Source: CAZYXZ01 sp964651395
Lineage (GTDB): Bacteria; Actinomycetota; Actinomycetes; BP-191
NCBI GenBank assembly: GCA_964651395.1
Contig: CAZYXZ010000020.1
Coordinates: 1 to 42,450 of the forward strand
DNA length: 42,450 nt
Direction: 5' to 3'
Shown here piece after piece: positions 42,034 to 42,450 of the stretch. The notes beneath the pieces were generated by a model. It worked only from the letters and a program-made list of their open reading frames with translations. It had not been told where the DNA came from and ran no database searches. Every line of letters begins with the position of its first letter. The stretch's first letter is position 1. The position numbers were made by a program, and so were the translations under genes.

Positions 42034-42450
42034 GACGTACCCGCGACCGAGGCGGCGACCCGGGCGAGGGCGACGTCGAGCAGCCAGCGGCCGCCGACGG
42101 ACAGCGCCGCGACGACCGCCGTCGCCGCGACGACTCCGGTGAGCGGGTCGGCGACGGCGTCGGCGAGGAAGAGAGGTGTGCCGTCCGGCGCCCACGCGAC
42201 CAGGCCGCCCGCGACCGCCGCGTCGTCGCCGAAGGCCACGTGCTGCGCCGCGGCACCCTGGCGGCCGTAGCCGGTGACGGACAGCCAGACCCTCGGTCCG
42301 TCGGCGGCCACGGCCACCGGGTCGATGCCCAGCTGTTGGAGAGCGCGCGGCCGGGACGCCTCGATGACCACGTCCGCCTTGCCGAGCAGCCTGGTCAGCT
42401 CGGCGAGGTCGTCGCGGGAGCTGAAGTCCAGAACCACCGACTCATGGCCG
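42030..42450 (-). CDS. Family III CoA-transferase, partial at window edge
   Basis: The C-terminal 139 residues of a CaiB/BaiF-like CoA-transferase; the gene runs past the right edge. Typical parts are SVVLDFSSRDDLAEL, ADVVIEASRPRAL, VWLSVTGYGR, HVAFGDDAAVAGG and DAVADPLTG, which should contain the catalytic Asp. The chain stops soon after LLDVALARVAAS, so it is a short form lacking the final helical part of standard family III enzymes. It overlaps the amidohydrolase by four bases and is upstream in the same operon. Confidence 0.82.
   Translation of the reverse strand, partial: GHESVVLDFSSRDDLAELTRLLGKADVVIEASRPRALQQLGIDPVAVAADGPRVWLSVTGYGRQGAAAQHVAFGDDAAVAGGLVAWAPDGTPLFLADAVADPLTGVVAATAVVAALSVGGRWLLDVALARVAASVAGTS

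Noticed and set aside
40259..42142. A 627-residue plus-strand frame through the N run
   Set aside because: It is antisense to the ligase, the small gene and the amidohydrolase and has no recognisable motif.

Overview
The window is very GC-rich DNA from an actinobacterium. It has many GTG and TTG starts, purine-rich ribosome binding sites, tight gene packing, an LPxTG-type wall-sorting motif, a DivIVA-domain protein and a CYP142-like cytochrome P450. The genus cannot be fixed from sequence alone; Propionibacteriales/Nocardioidaceae-like or Mycobacteriales-like lineages would fit. A run of 19 Ns near the right end shows a scaffolded (draft or metagenome) assembly. I see no tRNA, rRNA, CRISPR array, phage or insertion sequence. 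No gene-free stretch exceeds about 210 bases.

Left part (1-10.4 kb): a double-hotdog thioesterase-like protein; a cupredoxin lipoprotein translationally coupled to a DUF2330 membrane protein; a pirin; a remnant or frameshifted small ORF; a GNAT acetyltransferase, a PH-domain membrane protein and a photolyase in one overlapping run; then three exported proteins (LVIVD-repeat, CocE-type hydrolase, concanavalin-like).

10.4-15 kb looks like a surface-polysaccharide locus. It has a DUF2334 deacetylase-like exported protein, a 69-residue LPVTG membrane protein, a UDP-GlcNAc 2-epimerase and a divergent processive GT2 synthase. The epimerase and synthase start codons are only 12 bp apart. A DivIVA-domain protein follows.

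15.5-20.5 kb holds a ferritin-like diiron protein and then a two-gene unit: a secreted subtilase with a Trp/Tyr-rich repeat tail, and 4 bp later a membrane-GAF-PP2C-HATPase protein of the RsbU/RsbW type. A good SigB/SigF-type promoter match lies just upstream, so a stress-sigma control unit may be driven by its own sigma factor.

20.5-29.4 kb: a leftward operon (beta-lactamase-like hydrolase, SDR, copper amine oxidase, cyclase-AAA-TPR regulator) diverges from a rightward pair (zinc alcohol dehydrogenase and SIS protein).

29.4-37.6 kb: a coupled P450-patatin-acyltransferase unit suggesting lipid remodelling, an ABC-2 exporter, a Tat-type exported PHP metallohydrolase, a CYP142-like (steroid side-chain) P450 and a small Cys-rich exported protein.

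37.6-42.45 kb: a leftward, overlapping five-gene operon for acyl-CoA chemistry: a partial family III CoA-transferase, an amidohydrolase interrupted by the assembly gap, a small conserved-looking protein, an AMP-forming acyl-CoA ligase and a second family III CoA-transferase. Together with the CYP142-like P450 this suggests catabolism of a sterol- or isoprenoid-type substrate, which is inference.
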